A stretch of 64,000 nucleotides of DNA from Earliella scabrosa (Eukaryota > Basidiomycota > Agaricomycetes > Polyporales > Polyporaceae), in the NCBI GenBank assembly GCA_022605405.1, contig JABYQQ010000026.1:372001-436000 (forward strand). The letters are read 5' to 3'. The first letter of the stretch is position 1. The number at the start of each line of letters is the position of its first letter. Positions 10,948-20,866 of this stretch are shown piece after piece. The position numbers and the translations under genes are program-made. The notes under the pieces are model-generated. The model had not been told where the DNA came from, made no database searches, and saw only the letters and a program-made list of their open reading frames with translations.

Positions 10948-13924
10948 TCATACCAGTGCAACCGCAGAGGGACGTCCTGTGTACACCGCAAGAGAATGAT
11001 CAACCTCCGGGCGCAGCCAAACCAACTCCGGGATAGGGAACTTACTGTTGACCTGGCAGCGAGTGAACGATTTCGCGTTATAATCCGTGTCGCCAGGATT
11101 GAACGGGCTGGTATATGTATTCTGGGCCTGCACTGAACGCTGGAACCTCGACCGTCAAGCTGCAGACAAACCTGTGCAAATGATACACTTGCTTCTCCTC
11201 TGGAGTCATGTCTATCGTTGTCCGCGCCATGCGTGATAGTGATGTCAACACATTCCTCGCGCGACAAGATGAGGAAGCTATAATCCTTTGAGAATTCGGT
11301 GGAGGAGGAAGTGCACAGCATGACTTACGGAACGACAAACTCTTGTCCGAATATACGAGGGGCGAACTTCAGGGACTTTTCTGAGAATGAAACCTTCTCG
11401 TAGAGACGTTGATCGACCGTTGGATCTGGAGAGATCCTCGCGCTTGGGTTAGTCACCTCAACAGCACCCCAGTCGCTCTTGAAACTGAGCATCGCAGGCG
11501 TGACGATGAAGGGACCTATCCGGGCGAAGGTCAGCATGGAAACCGACTGAGAAGAAGAGATACCAACGAATATGAAAGACGCTTGGATTAAACTGAGTGT
11601 CAGCCGAATTTCTCCTGCTCTCGAAGCGTTCCTACGAACGTGGTGAAAGATAAGATCGATTACGATGCAGTAAACACACCTCTGAATCACAGATGATAAC
11701 GACGCATCCCTGTCTGTCCCGCTTCTCCTTTCCATCGGCTCCATGGGTGACCTTGACCTCGATGAGAGAACCATTGTGGATGACGAAGAAGCTAAAGATT
11801 TGCATGTATATGATCATACACAGCCAACAAAACGACTTGAACGCACGGGATTCGTTGCTCGACAAACCTGTAGGAACCCCTCTCTCCAAACGAGATCGAC
11901 TGCGGACTGAACTGTACATTTGTGTACAATCCCGCCCTCTCGGCTTCCGGGTCCTTCTTGAAAACCGCATTTCTGCTTGGTAGTTCCACCTTCCACCAAT
12001 CCGTGTTGATTTCAGTCGCGCAATGCATCAGTCGGAAGGAATGTAGGTGACCGAAGTGTCCATGGTAGAGGACGGCGTCAAGCTCGACATCGGTCAGTCG
12101 GGTCGGCACGCGCTCTCTTTGCCAGTAGAGATGCTCTCGCTCGACGACGTCAACGTATCCGTCCGGCCGCCGAACCGTCACCTTGCCTTTTGCGGGATCG
12201 GTTCGTACAATCTCAGTGACCTCTTGCGCCCGCGTGGTCATAACGGTCCAGAACTCTTCTTTGAGGTCTTGCGCGACATTATAGGAGGGGATCCACGAGG
12301 TCGAGCCGTCCCTGAACTCGGCGAGATACTCCATGTACCGTCCATGATCGGCGTCGCCGGCGAGCCTACGTCCACATTTGACTTCACGCGATTGGCGTAA
12401 GCGGCGAACGGGCTCCTGCCGGAGCTCGATACGGTTGATTCCATCTTGACTGAGAGCCGATAATGGGATCAGGCCTCGTTCGAGGTCCTGTTCCGAGATG
12501 GCTTCCGCCACTTCGGCTCTCAGAGAGGTCTTGCTGAATGGTGTACCGGGGAGAACAAAACTCCTGATATAGCCATACGCGAGCTTCCACAAGGTATTGT
12601 CAGTAACACGAATCTGCCCGTATTCGGACTAAGGAGAGGACACTCACCGGGTTGTCCCTGATAGCTTCCAGAAGGCTTAAGGGGATGTGCGTGAGCCATA
12701 GAGGCTGAGGTTCTCCATAAGAGTCGGGGATGGACATCTCCAGCACTGGCGTATACACCGGGTTCCAACATTCAAACGATGTGGATGCCTTCGTGATGTC
12801 GACGCGCCGCACGTCGTTAGCGGGGTGGCCGTCATCGTCGTCTTGAATGTCTCGAAACATACGCTCGGGATCATTTGTGAGTACACGGTAGGACTTGATC
12901 TTGAATTGAGCTGCTACCGGCCGCAAAACTGAAAAAAAAACACTTATCAATACCCATCCTACATGTACCTATCCACGAACGCATACCCCTATCATACTGC
13001 AAGGCATACTGGCTCGTCTTCTTAACGATCTTGCTGTACTGCAGCATACGGTGCGCGGTATTGTCTGTTGCTGGCCGATAGTCATCGTCGACGCTCATAT
13101 ACATCACCGTGGGCGCCGTTAGCTTGATGACATTGGGACTTTCAATGATGCTTCCGCCCGGACCCAAGACGAGGCGGCTGTAAAAGCCAAGCCGGGGCGT
13201 AGTGAAGAAGTCGGATTGGCCTTCGATACGTAAGACCTGACAGGCGTTCAGCTAAAGAAACTCGTTACAAAGGTTAAGATCATACCCTGCTGGTCTTGTG
13301 ACCTGACCGCTCGAAGGTCCCGTCAAGCGCGACCGCTGCGTCACCGAAGCTCAGTGCGCATATATCAAATACACCCCCTCACCTATCAGAGGCGAGCGAA
13401 GGGTCTGTGTTGTTGCGAGAAGAGAACTTCTGGTGCTGCAGAGAATGATTGCCTGTCGCGACGGGCATGAAGTAGAATCAGTATGACCCGTCCCATATCT
13501 TTCGCTGTACTGGTTCATGCGTACCTGACGTGAATGGGTGCGTAAAGCCGTCCGCAACTCCTGCTATCAACGGGGCCGCTGAACTGCACCCGTCCCGGTC
13601 ACCAAGGTCTCCTAACACTGCCAACGTACGGGTCGGAGCGTTCTGCGAATGACCATTCCCCTTGTCGTTCAAAGCGAGATGGACAAGCCCTAATCGTCCA
13701 TGAGTCACTTGCGCAAGCACCACGGATAAAAACAGATATCGCTTCTGAGTCGTACCTTTGACGGGTTTCGCGATGGGTATTCTGTCCACCGTCTCGGAGA
13801 CCGGCTGATTGGGCTGTCCCTCTGGTGCATTCAGGAGGGCTTTCTGATCCTTGATCGCTGTAACATCGCTGGTAATGGCTCGCCATAACGAAGAGACGTG
13901 GGCTGTGAAGGGGATGGAGTTCAT
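10948..13924 (-). CDS. Gene B: 12-exon unknown protein with an internal duplicated module
   Basis: Twelve exons close in phase from ATG to stop (765 residues): 13924-13756, 13689-13525, 13377-13286, 13236-12987, 12928-12648, 12628-11868, 11791-11680, 11631-11568, 11515-11329, 11277-11172, 11127-11046, 10976-10948. Exons 1-4 are supported by a paralogous copy at 46.6-47.6 kb with the same intron positions. Conserved pieces are SETVDRIPIAKPVKG, VALDGTFERSGHKTSR and YMSVDDDYRPATDN. The large exon has YMEYLAEFRDGSTSWIPSYN, which resembles a chromo- or Tudor-like strand pattern (weak inference). A short module with THGAD occurs twice, each time in an exon starting after a similar phase-2 acceptor. 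I do not recognise the family. Some junctions, notably the GTTGGT donor after exon 8 and the GAG acceptor of exon 3, are non-ideal. Confidence 0.6.
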
Positions 13925-14130
13925 AGTAGCAGAGCAGAGGTAGGTAAGGAAGAACGGATGATACCGTTATGAGCCTCACCCACAGTCGATATCTCACGCA
14001 TTAGCGCTACGCATGCTTCTAAGAAGCTGTATGAGAGGCCTTGAGGCCCTAGAGGCCCTGACAAGGACTTCCAGTGTGTGTGCGGCAAGCAGTGTACGGA
14101 ACGAAACACGAGGAGGAAAGCAACTTTGAG
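13925..14130. promoter_or_regulatory. Upstream region of gene B, cut by the retrotransposon
   Basis: About 150 bp upstream of the gene B ATG remain recognisably similar to the sequence before the paralogous copy near 46480-46640, including AGCATGCGTAGCGCTA versus AGCATGCATAGCGCTA and GTGGGTGAGG. This suggests the duplication carried its promoter or 5' UTR. The copia element is inserted about 210 bp upstream of the ATG, so it may displace more distal promoter elements. Confidence 0.45.
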
Positions 14131-14135
14131 CTTCA
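14131..14135 (+). repeat. Left target-site duplication CTTCA
   Basis: CTTCA directly precedes the left LTR and recurs directly after the right LTR at 20662-20666. A 5-bp duplication is normal for Ty1/copia integrase. Confidence 0.9.
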
Positions 14136-14715
14136 TGATGAACTTCAGACCTGGAAGGCTGGGAGCCGACTGTAAGTCGAACAGAGAGAGATCTTCAGTC
14201 AGTGAGCGAACGACTATATTGCATAGATAAGTACCTGTAAGTCGAACAGAGAGAGACTACAAGTACTTAGTCAGTAAGTAAGTAGAGAGCATATGTATGT
14301 ATGAGACTTACTCTTCAGTCAGTGAGCGAACGACTGAAGAGCAGAGGCGAAATGTGAGCTGCTTATATAGACGTAGGGAAGGTAGCTGAGTAAGCGTAGA
14401 AAGCAGTCACATGTTAGCCACAAGACGATGAGTAAGAGGCATACGAGGCTATGGTGCGAGGATGAGTCAGTATGACGCGAGGATGAGCACCAAGTCTGAG
14501 TCAGACATAAGGTCTGGAACTATCCAGAACATCGTAGAACGCACTGGTACGTAGAGGTAAAGTCCAGAAAGAAAGAACTATCGTACAGATGCAGAGTTAT
14601 CTATATATAGTAACGAAGAAGCATAGCCCATGCTGTGCGTCATGTGAACGCATAGCCACAAGTCCATATGGGGACATATTGGTCCGGACAGTGCCGGATA
14701 ACCCTAAGTTCAACA
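14136..14715 (-). repeat. 3' LTR of the copia element
   Basis: 580 bp. On the element strand it begins TGTTGAACTTAGGG and ends GTTCATCA, so it has the TG...CA ends of LTRs. It contains internal duplications: CTGTAAGTCGAACAGAGAGA at 14170 and 14235, and CTTCAGTCAGTGAGCGAACG near 14193 and 14312. These may be enhancer-like repeats. Confidence 0.95.
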
Positions 14716-14725
14716 CTCCCACTCG
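14716..14725 (-). other. Polypurine tract of the copia element
   Basis: On the element strand, CGAGTGGGAG lies immediately before the TG of the 3' LTR. This is the position and composition of the plus-strand primer. It follows the gag-pol stop codon (14727-14729 on the plus strand) directly. Confidence 0.8.
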
Positions 14726-14726
14726 T

Positions 14727-17700
14727 TCAAGATGTGACATAAGCAAGACCAATCTCTTGGACAAACTTCGACTGAATTGCCAAAGGCACATTCTTAGTCA
14801 GAGCGTCGGCGAGTTGATCCGCAGTTGCTACATAGAAGATCTCGGTCGATCCCAACTCCACCTGTTCTCGGATGAAGTGGTATCTAACCTCGATGTGCTT
14901 GGTCCGGCGGTCGATCACGGGATTGACGGACAGGAAGATAGACCCCTGATTGTCAAGACACATGGGAGTTGGTCGAGACATGTCATCGCCGAGTTCTTCA
15001 CCGAACGTCCTCAGCCACACCAATTGACGACAAGTGTCAGAGGCCGCTTTATACTCCGCTTCGGTCGAGGAAAGCGAAATGGTAGGCTGACGCCTCGATG
15101 CCCACGATATAGCAGCACCTGCCATCAGAAAGATGAAGCCAGAGGTAGAATGCCGATCATCACGGTCTTCGGCCCAGTCCGAATCGGAGTACGAAATCAG
15201 ACCGTCATTAGACGCTCCCTGGTAGCGCAGCCGGTACGCCTTAGTACCCTGAAGATACCGAAGGACATACTTGGCATAGTGGAGATGCGCGTCTGAGGGA
15301 TTGGCATTGAACTTCGAAAGCCGCGTGACAGCAAAGGCTATGTCGGGCCGCGTACCGAGCATGGCGTACAGAAGACTGCCAATCAAGCTCTGATAGCGCT
15401 GACGCGACGCATCGGTGGCGGTGTGCTCAGATGACTCTAGAACAGCACCAGCAGGGAGAGGGGTACGCGACGGCTTGCAGTCGGCCATGTGAAAGCGCTC
15501 GAGAACGGACTGGATGTACTCTTCCTGGTCGATCTCGATGATCCGAGAAGCACGGTCACGAGTGATGCGAAGACCAAGGAAACGCTGAACTGGTCCCAAG
15601 TCCGTCATCTTGTACTGCTTAGAAAGCGAACACTTCACGTGCTGTATGTGGCCAGGCTGATCGCCGAGGAGAAGTAGATCGTCGACATAAAGAACGACGA
15701 TAGTGTCGTGATCCCCCCCTTGTCGCCGATATACATAGATCCCGGCATCGGAATAGGTCCGTTTGAATCCCAGGCTAATAAGCGACTGGTGGATTTTCAC
15801 GTTCCACTGACGGGATGCCTGCTTAAGACCATAGATTGCCTTTTTCAGCAGACACACGTGATCCTCCTTGCCAGGAACGATCCAACCTTCCGGCTGTTCC
15901 ATGTAGATCTCCTCATCCAGATCGCCATTGAGGAACGCGGTCTTGACATCCATTGACTCGATGTCCCAGTCCTCAAGCGCTGCATGCGCGAGAAGGTACC
16001 GGATAGACTCGAACCGCGCCACAGGGGAGAAGGTCTCGTGATAGTCCTCGCCCCACACCTGAGTGAAACCCTTAGCGACTAGACGAGCTTTGTACCGCCC
16101 ATCGTGCTTGATGTCATAGACCCAGCGGTTGGAGACCACGTGCCGATCTTTCGGACGAGGGACAAGGACCCAAGTCTTATTCTCGAGCAACGAGTCATAC
16201 TCCGCTTTCTCCGCATCACGCCATTTCTCAGCTTCAGGCGACTTCATGGCTTCCTTGTGGGAGTTCGGAATGCCAGTTTTGTACTGAGACGCCATGAGAA
16301 ACATGAGAAGCGCTTGGTCCTCTCGCTGCGTGCCATCTGGATCAGTCCGGGCATCGACTTTAGCCGGTGGCTCGTCGCCGTACACGTTATCACGAGTCTT
16401 CGACTCGGACCGTTTACCCGCGTTCTCACGCCGTGGTCTGTCACGTGCAAGGCTGGGAGGCTGTTCTCCCACTGGAGGGTGACGTCCTCGCTTGTGAGCA
16501 GGCTTAGGCGGTGGTACAGCAGGCGGTTGAGGCGGTTGCGGCGGCGGAGGAGCAGGGGCGTCGGCTGGAGGAGGCGCTTCAGCTGGAGGTGGCTGAGCAT
16601 CCACTGGAGGGTCAGGTGGTAGATCTGGGAGTTCAGGAACAATCTCGGGATGGAGGTCGTCCTCATGACCGTCGACATCGGCTTCAGAAGCCTTATCAGA
16701 CTGATCATCTGGGAACGGATGGTCATCCGGGGTAACAGGATGATTGCCGGGGAGTTTACGAGCAGGGAAAGACTCTTCATCGAATGTCACATCGCGAGAC
16801 ACTACGATAGAGCGGTTGGCTGGATTCCAAAACTTATACCCCTTGGAACCAGACTCATACCCCACGAAGATCATCTCGACAGCCTTCTTATCGAGTTTCC
16901 CTTCGCGCTTTGCCTTCTGCACGTGTACAAAGGCTTTGCACCCGAACACTCGGAAGTAGGAGACGTCCGGAACGGTTCCGTCCCACTTGGTGATGGGGCA
17001 TTGCCATTTGTGTCGACGCATCGGTTGACGATTGTAGATATGAACGGCTGCATCAACGGCGAGTTGCCAAAAACCGTGACTAAGACCTGCCTGATGGAGC
17101 ATGGCCATGGCCTTTTCGACGATAGTACGGTTCCAGCGCTCAGCGCGTCCATTCTGCTGCGGAGAGCCAGGCATGGTCTTCTGGTGCTCGATCCCGTGCG
17201 AACGAAGAAGCTCAGAGAACTGGGTAGAAGTGTATTCTCCCCCTCGGTCCGAGCGGACCTTCTTAATCTTTCGACCGGTCTGGGTCTCAGCCCACGCCTT
17301 GTAGTCGAGGAACGCTTGGAACGCATCCGACTTCGACTTAAGGTAGTAAGCACGGGCGAGTCCGGAGTAGTCATCAATGAAACCAGCGAAATACTTGTAA
17401 CCTCCGATAGCTTGGGTGCGCATCGGGCCATCAAGATCGGTGTGAACGAGCTCGAGTGGTTCCGTAGCACGCTTATCAGAAGGCGGGAAGGGGAGACGAG
17501 TGGATTTGCCCCAGGCACATCCCTCACACGGTTCATCTTCGTCTTCAGGGGAATCAACAGAATCAACCCCTCGGACATTCTTCGGGAGATGGCGCAGCGC
17601 GTCCTTGCCGAGATGACCAAAGCGGCGATGCAAGGTACGAAAACGGCTGACATTAAGATGAACACGCTGGCCATTGTGAAGTTCGAGCTTCGCCCAGTAG

Positions 17701-19559
17701 ATATTGCTCAGGACGTTGTACTCCGCTTCAAGGATCTTGCGACCCTTGATCCGAATCGTCGAACCAAATTTGACAGCGCCTTCCGGCAGCTTGTCAAAGA
17801 TGCACATCTTCCCATCTCCTTGAACAAGGGAGTACCCGTTGCGTTCAATGGTGCCTGTCGAGAAGATACGACCTCTCAACTTCGGGATGTAGTACACATG
17901 GGTGAGCGCGATCGGAACTTTGTCACCATCAACCCAAGTGTTACCACGGACTGTGCCCTTCCCGAGAGCAAGGATCATGTTGCTCGCATCAGCAGTATTG
18001 AAGCTGATGGGCGTATCAAACGGTTGATACTCGGAGAAGTCACTTAGGTCGCCCGTGATATGCTGAGAAGCACCTGAGTCCATCAGCCATGCAGTCCAGT
18101 TCTCACTAGAGGCGACGAGGGCCTCGGGGTAGAAAGAACCAACAATGTTAGACGACGCGACTACATTTACAGACTGAGACTCGACGACGGTATGCGCATG
18201 GGGCTGATTGTCCTTGTTATTCCCTTTGTCCTTGTCCTTATCCTTGTCCTTCGCCTTTCCCTTTCCCTTGCCTTTGCCCTTGGGCTTCTTCTCGGGATGC
18301 TTGTCCCAGCAGTTAGACTCATGATGATTAGAGCCACCGCAGTGAGAGCAAGGACCCTTAGGCTTAGGCTTGGTCTGCGAGACCCGGTTCGCGGATTGTC
18401 CGGCCTTGCGCAGCGACTCCTCGGCCAAGGTCTTGGACATGATGTCCTCGACGGTGACCTTGTCGACGTCGATGGTCGCCATGAGCGCAGAGATCATAGA
18501 CCGATAGGACTCCGGAATCTTCGACAAAAGGAGGAGGGCCTTCATCTGGGCAGAGAGCGTCACCTTGTTCTTGGTGATGTCATCCATGCGGTTGACGATA
18601 CGCATCATCTGATCCTGGAGGGACTTCTGCTCGTTCATCCGAGGTTCAGCCACAAGGGTCTCGAACTGTCCCCAGACGTGAGCGCTGTTTGGCGTGCCAA
18701 ACTTGTCCTTCAGGGATTTCCACATGTCCGCTGCGGTCTGTTCCCGAGATGTAGTGGTAGAGGACCCACTGGTTGTAACGGTGTCGAGAATTTCCGCATC
18801 GAGGATGTAATGGAAGCTCTGAGCGACCCGCATGTACATCATGCCGCGAGCCTGCCCGTCGAGCTTGTCCCAGGACTCCTGCTTGTCGGCAGCAGTTGGA
18901 CGTTTGGTCTTGCCGTTGACGACGTCCCAACAGCCCATGAAGATGAAGTAGCCCTTCATCTTGGCAGACCAGTCGGTGTACTGGTTTGCCGACGAAAGGG
19001 AAGGGATAGAGTCGAGCTTGACGTCTCCCATGATTGATAAGAGAAAGTGCGATGAGTCGAGATAGTCCTCCGAGAAGTCTACAGATGTTGTTACCGGTGT
19101 GACCGGCGGAAGCGGTGTTGCGATAGGAGGAGGTAACTCGACGAGAGGAGGAGGGAGAGTCTCGAATGGCTCAGGGATAACCTCCGGAGTAGGAGGGATT
19201 AGGACGATGAAAGGAAGAGGAGTGGTATAGGGTGTGTCTGATGCGACTGGAAGGGCAGTGTTGACTCCAGCAAGGAAATCCTCCTGATCGGGTGATGGAA
19301 GAGCCCACTTGAATGTGCCAGGATATTTTTCGGGTCGGACTCCGTTGTACCGATGAGGACAAAGTTCTCGGTTACAGTTGTACCAGAAGCCGTCCGAATG
19401 GAGATGAGAGTCCGAAGGGAACTCCTCGTCTAGGATGTGAGGACGATCCCGGCAAGAATCGGCAGTGGGTACGTAGTCAGAGGAATCAGATGACGACTGG
19501 GAGTCAATCAGATCCTCGACTTCCGCCTCAGAGGGAGGAGATGCTGGTGTCGGCTCCAA
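14727..19559 (-). CDS. Copia gag-pol polyprotein
   Basis: One 1610-codon frame encodes capsid, protease, integrase, reverse transcriptase and RNase H in Ty1/copia order. The capsid region includes YTDWSAKMKGYFIFMG. The nucleocapsid zinc knuckle is CSHCGGSNHHESNC, spaced CX2CX4HX4C. The protease has WLMDSGASQHI. A GAG-pre-integrase zinc region has HRRFGH and CEGCAWGKS. Integrase has HTDLDGPM, FIDDYSG, VRSDRGGEYTS and MPGSPQQNGRAERWNRT. Reverse transcriptase has VSNRWVYDIK, MDVKTAFLNGDL and YVDDLLLLG. RNase H has YSDSDWA and SSTEAEYKA. The frame opens at 19559, but an internal Met at 19031 (MGDVKLDSIPSLSSANQYTD) better matches the usual start of copia Gag; the upstream 176 residues are acidic and Pro-rich. 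It is transcribed from the right LTR. No inactivating lesion was seen. Confidence 0.95.
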   Translation of the reverse strand: MEPTPASPPSEAEVEDLIDSQSSSDSSDYVPTADSCRDRPHILDEEFPSDSHLHSDGFWYNCNRELCPHRYNGVRPEKYPGTFKWALPSPDQEDFLAGVNTALPVASDTPYTTPLPFIVLIPPTPEVIPEPFETLPPPLVELPPPIATPLPPVTPVTTSVDFSEDYLDSSHFLLSIMGDVKLDSIPSLSSANQYTDWSAKMKGYFIFMGCWDVVNGKTKRPTAADKQESWDKLDGQARGMMYMRVAQSFHYILDAEILDTVTTSGSSTTTSREQTAADMWKSLKDKFGTPNSAHVWGQFETLVAEPRMNEQKSLQDQMMRIVNRMDDITKNKVTLSAQMKALLLLSKIPESYRSMISALMATIDVDKVTVEDIMSKTLAEESLRKAGQSANRVSQTKPKPKGPCSHCGGSNHHESNCWDKHPEKKPKGKGKGKGKAKDKDKDKDKGNNKDNQPHAHTVVESQSVNVVASSNIVGSFYPEALVASSENWTAWLMDSGASQHITGDLSDFSEYQPFDTPISFNTADASNMILALGKGTVRGNTWVDGDKVPIALTHVYYIPKLRGRIFSTGTIERNGYSLVQGDGKMCIFDKLPEGAVKFGSTIRIKGRKILEAEYNVLSNIYWAKLELHNGQRVHLNVSRFRTLHRRFGHLGKDALRHLPKNVRGVDSVDSPEDEDEPCEGCAWGKSTRLPFPPSDKRATEPLELVHTDLDGPMRTQAIGGYKYFAGFIDDYSGLARAYYLKSKSDAFQAFLDYKAWAETQTGRKIKKVRSDRGGEYTSTQFSELLRSHGIEHQKTMPGSPQQNGRAERWNRTIVEKAMAMLHQAGLSHGFWQLAVDAAVHIYNRQPMRRHKWQCPITKWDGTVPDVSYFRVFGCKAFVHVQKAKREGKLDKKAVEMIFVGYESGSKGYKFWNPANRSIVVSRDVTFDEESFPARKLPGNHPVTPDDHPFPDDQSDKASEADVDGHEDDLHPEIVPELPDLPPDPPVDAQPPPAEAPPPADAPAPPPPQPPQPPAVPPPKPAHKRGRHPPVGEQPPSLARDRPRRENAGKRSESKTRDNVYGDEPPAKVDARTDPDGTQREDQALLMFLMASQYKTGIPNSHKEAMKSPEAEKWRDAEKAEYDSLLENKTWVLVPRPKDRHVVSNRWVYDIKHDGRYKARLVAKGFTQVWGEDYHETFSPVARFESIRYLLAHAALEDWDIESMDVKTAFLNGDLDEEIYMEQPEGWIVPGKEDHVCLLKKAIYGLKQASRQWNVKIHQSLISLGFKRTYSDAGIYVYRRQGGDHDTIVVLYVDDLLLLGDQPGHIQHVKCSLSKQYKMTDLGPVQRFLGLRITRDRASRIIEIDQEEYIQSVLERFHMADCKPSRTPLPAGAVLESSEHTATDASRQRYQSLIGSLLYAMLGTRPDIAFAVTRLSKFNANPSDAHLHYAKYVLRYLQGTKAYRLRYQGASNDGLISYSDSDWAEDRDDRHSTSGFIFLMAGAAISWASRRQPTISLSSTEAEYKAASDTCRQLVWLRTFGEELGDDMSRPTPMCLDNQGSIFLSVNPVIDRRTKHIEVRYHFIREQVELGSTEIFYVATADQLADALTKNVPLAIQSKFVQEIGLAYVTS

Positions 19560-20057
19560 AACTGTGGTCTAGAAGGGTGCGATGATTGACGATGCCACGT
19601 GCGAAACGGTAGATGGGGAACACCTATTGAGGCGAGCCAAGAGAGTCAGGAAGCTGGAGATCCCGACAATCTGGATAGAAGTTGCCAACTGTGCCCAGAA
19701 AGACTATAGTAGCTATACGAGAGCAAAGGGTACGGTAAGGAGGGTCCACACGGTTGTCCTCCGTCTCCAAAGGTGATAAGCACCCCGGATACAACTGCTG
19801 GCGGGCGCAAGTGCGTGGCCTGGCAGAGGGATACCTGAAAGCCCAAATGCCTCGAGAGCACAACAGGCTGTACAACAGTACTTAGCTACGCGACAACTAA
19901 ACAAAAGCGCTCAGGGCTGCGTCACGAGCGCAGGAATGTCCCCCTGGCAGCAGTGTCGGCGGGCACAGTCAAGAGGTGAGGAAAGATGGAGGGAGCACGG
20001 GCAGAGAGTCGACGAAGAGAGAGGTGTGCGCACGAAGATGTCGACGAAGTAGCAACC

Positions 20058-20081
20058 GGTCAGAGCGCAGGGCTCATAACC
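20058..20081 (-). other. Primer-binding site complementary to the anticodon arm of a Met-CAT tRNA
   Basis: The 24 bp touching the 5' LTR, read on the plus strand, contain GCGCAGGGCTCATAACC. That is the D-stem/anticodon-arm sequence of initiator Met tRNA, with CAT as the anticodon. The element would thus be primed by an internal tRNA fragment rather than the CCA end. Such half-tRNA priming is established for Drosophila copia and for yeast Ty5. The match is seen; the use as a primer is inferred. Confidence 0.75.
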
Positions 20082-20661
20082 TGATGAACTTCAGACCTGG
20101 AAGGCTGGGAGCCGACTGTAAGTCGAACAGAGAGAGATCTTCAGTCAGTGAGCGAACGACTATATTGCATAGATAAGTACCTGTAAGTCGAACAGAGAGA
20201 GACTACAAGTACTTAGTCAGTAAGTAAGTAGAGAGCATATGTATGTATGAGACTTACTCTTCAGTCAGTGAGCGAACGACTGAAGAGCAGAGGCGAAATG
20301 TGAGCTGCTTATATAGACGTAGGGAAGGTAGCTGAGTAAGCGTAGAAAGCAGTCACATGTTAGCCACAAGACGATGAGTAAGAGGCATACGAGGCTATGG
20401 TGCGAGGATGAGTCAGTATGACGCGAGGATGAGCACCAAGTCTGAGTCAGACATAAGGTCTGGAACTATCCAGAACATCGTAGAACGCACTGGTACGTAG
20501 AGGTAAAGTCCAGAAAGAAAGAACTATCGTACAGATGCAGAGTTATCTATATATAGTAACGAAGAAGCATAGCCCATGCTGTGCGTCATGTGAACGCATA
20601 GCCACAAGTCCATATGGGGACATATTGGTCCGGACAGTGCCGGATAACCCTAAGTTCAACA
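20082..20661 (-). repeat. 5' LTR of the copia element
   Basis: 580 bp, same sequence as the LTR at 14136-14715 as far as I can see by reading. It should carry the promoter for the minus-strand element transcript. A TATATATAG-like run lies in the part near the element's left end (about 20549-20557). Confidence 0.95.
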
Positions 20662-20666
20662 CTTCA
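20662..20666 (+). repeat. Right target-site duplication CTTCA
   Basis: CTTCA follows the last base of the right LTR and matches 14131-14135. Confidence 0.9.
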
Positions 20667-20866
20667 AGCTTCAAGGGTCACTGGGTGACATGCGTGCACG
20701 TCACGCCGCACGTGCGGTGGGACTCTGCGCGCCTTGCATCGTTGAACGCGCCGTGTGCCTTCGTCTGTCTCGAACCCCAGCCCACGCACACCGATCGCAG
20801 CTTTCTCCACGTCTACCATATCGTTCCCTAGGAGAGCTGCGCCATCGCCTCAGCTCATCTGCGTTC

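Larger units (their letters stand above)
14136..20661 (-). mobile_element. Full-length Ty1/copia LTR retrotransposon, apparently intact
   Basis: The 6526-bp element has two 580-bp LTRs, a primer-binding site touching the 5' LTR, one uninterrupted gag-pol frame, a polypurine tract touching the 3' LTR, and a CTTCA target duplication. I found no difference between the LTRs on reading them side by side, and no stop or frameshift in gag-pol. Insertion is therefore recent, and the element may still be competent. It sits between gene B and the small gene at 20.9 kb. Confidence 0.95.

Noticed and set aside
16650..18047. 465-codon plus-strand frame
   Set aside because: Antisense shadow of the copia integrase region, whose motifs are unmistakable on the minus strand.
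20058..20081. Possible tRNA-Met gene
   Set aside because: Only the D-stem/anticodon-arm portion is present and it touches the LTR; it is a primer-binding site, not a tRNA gene.
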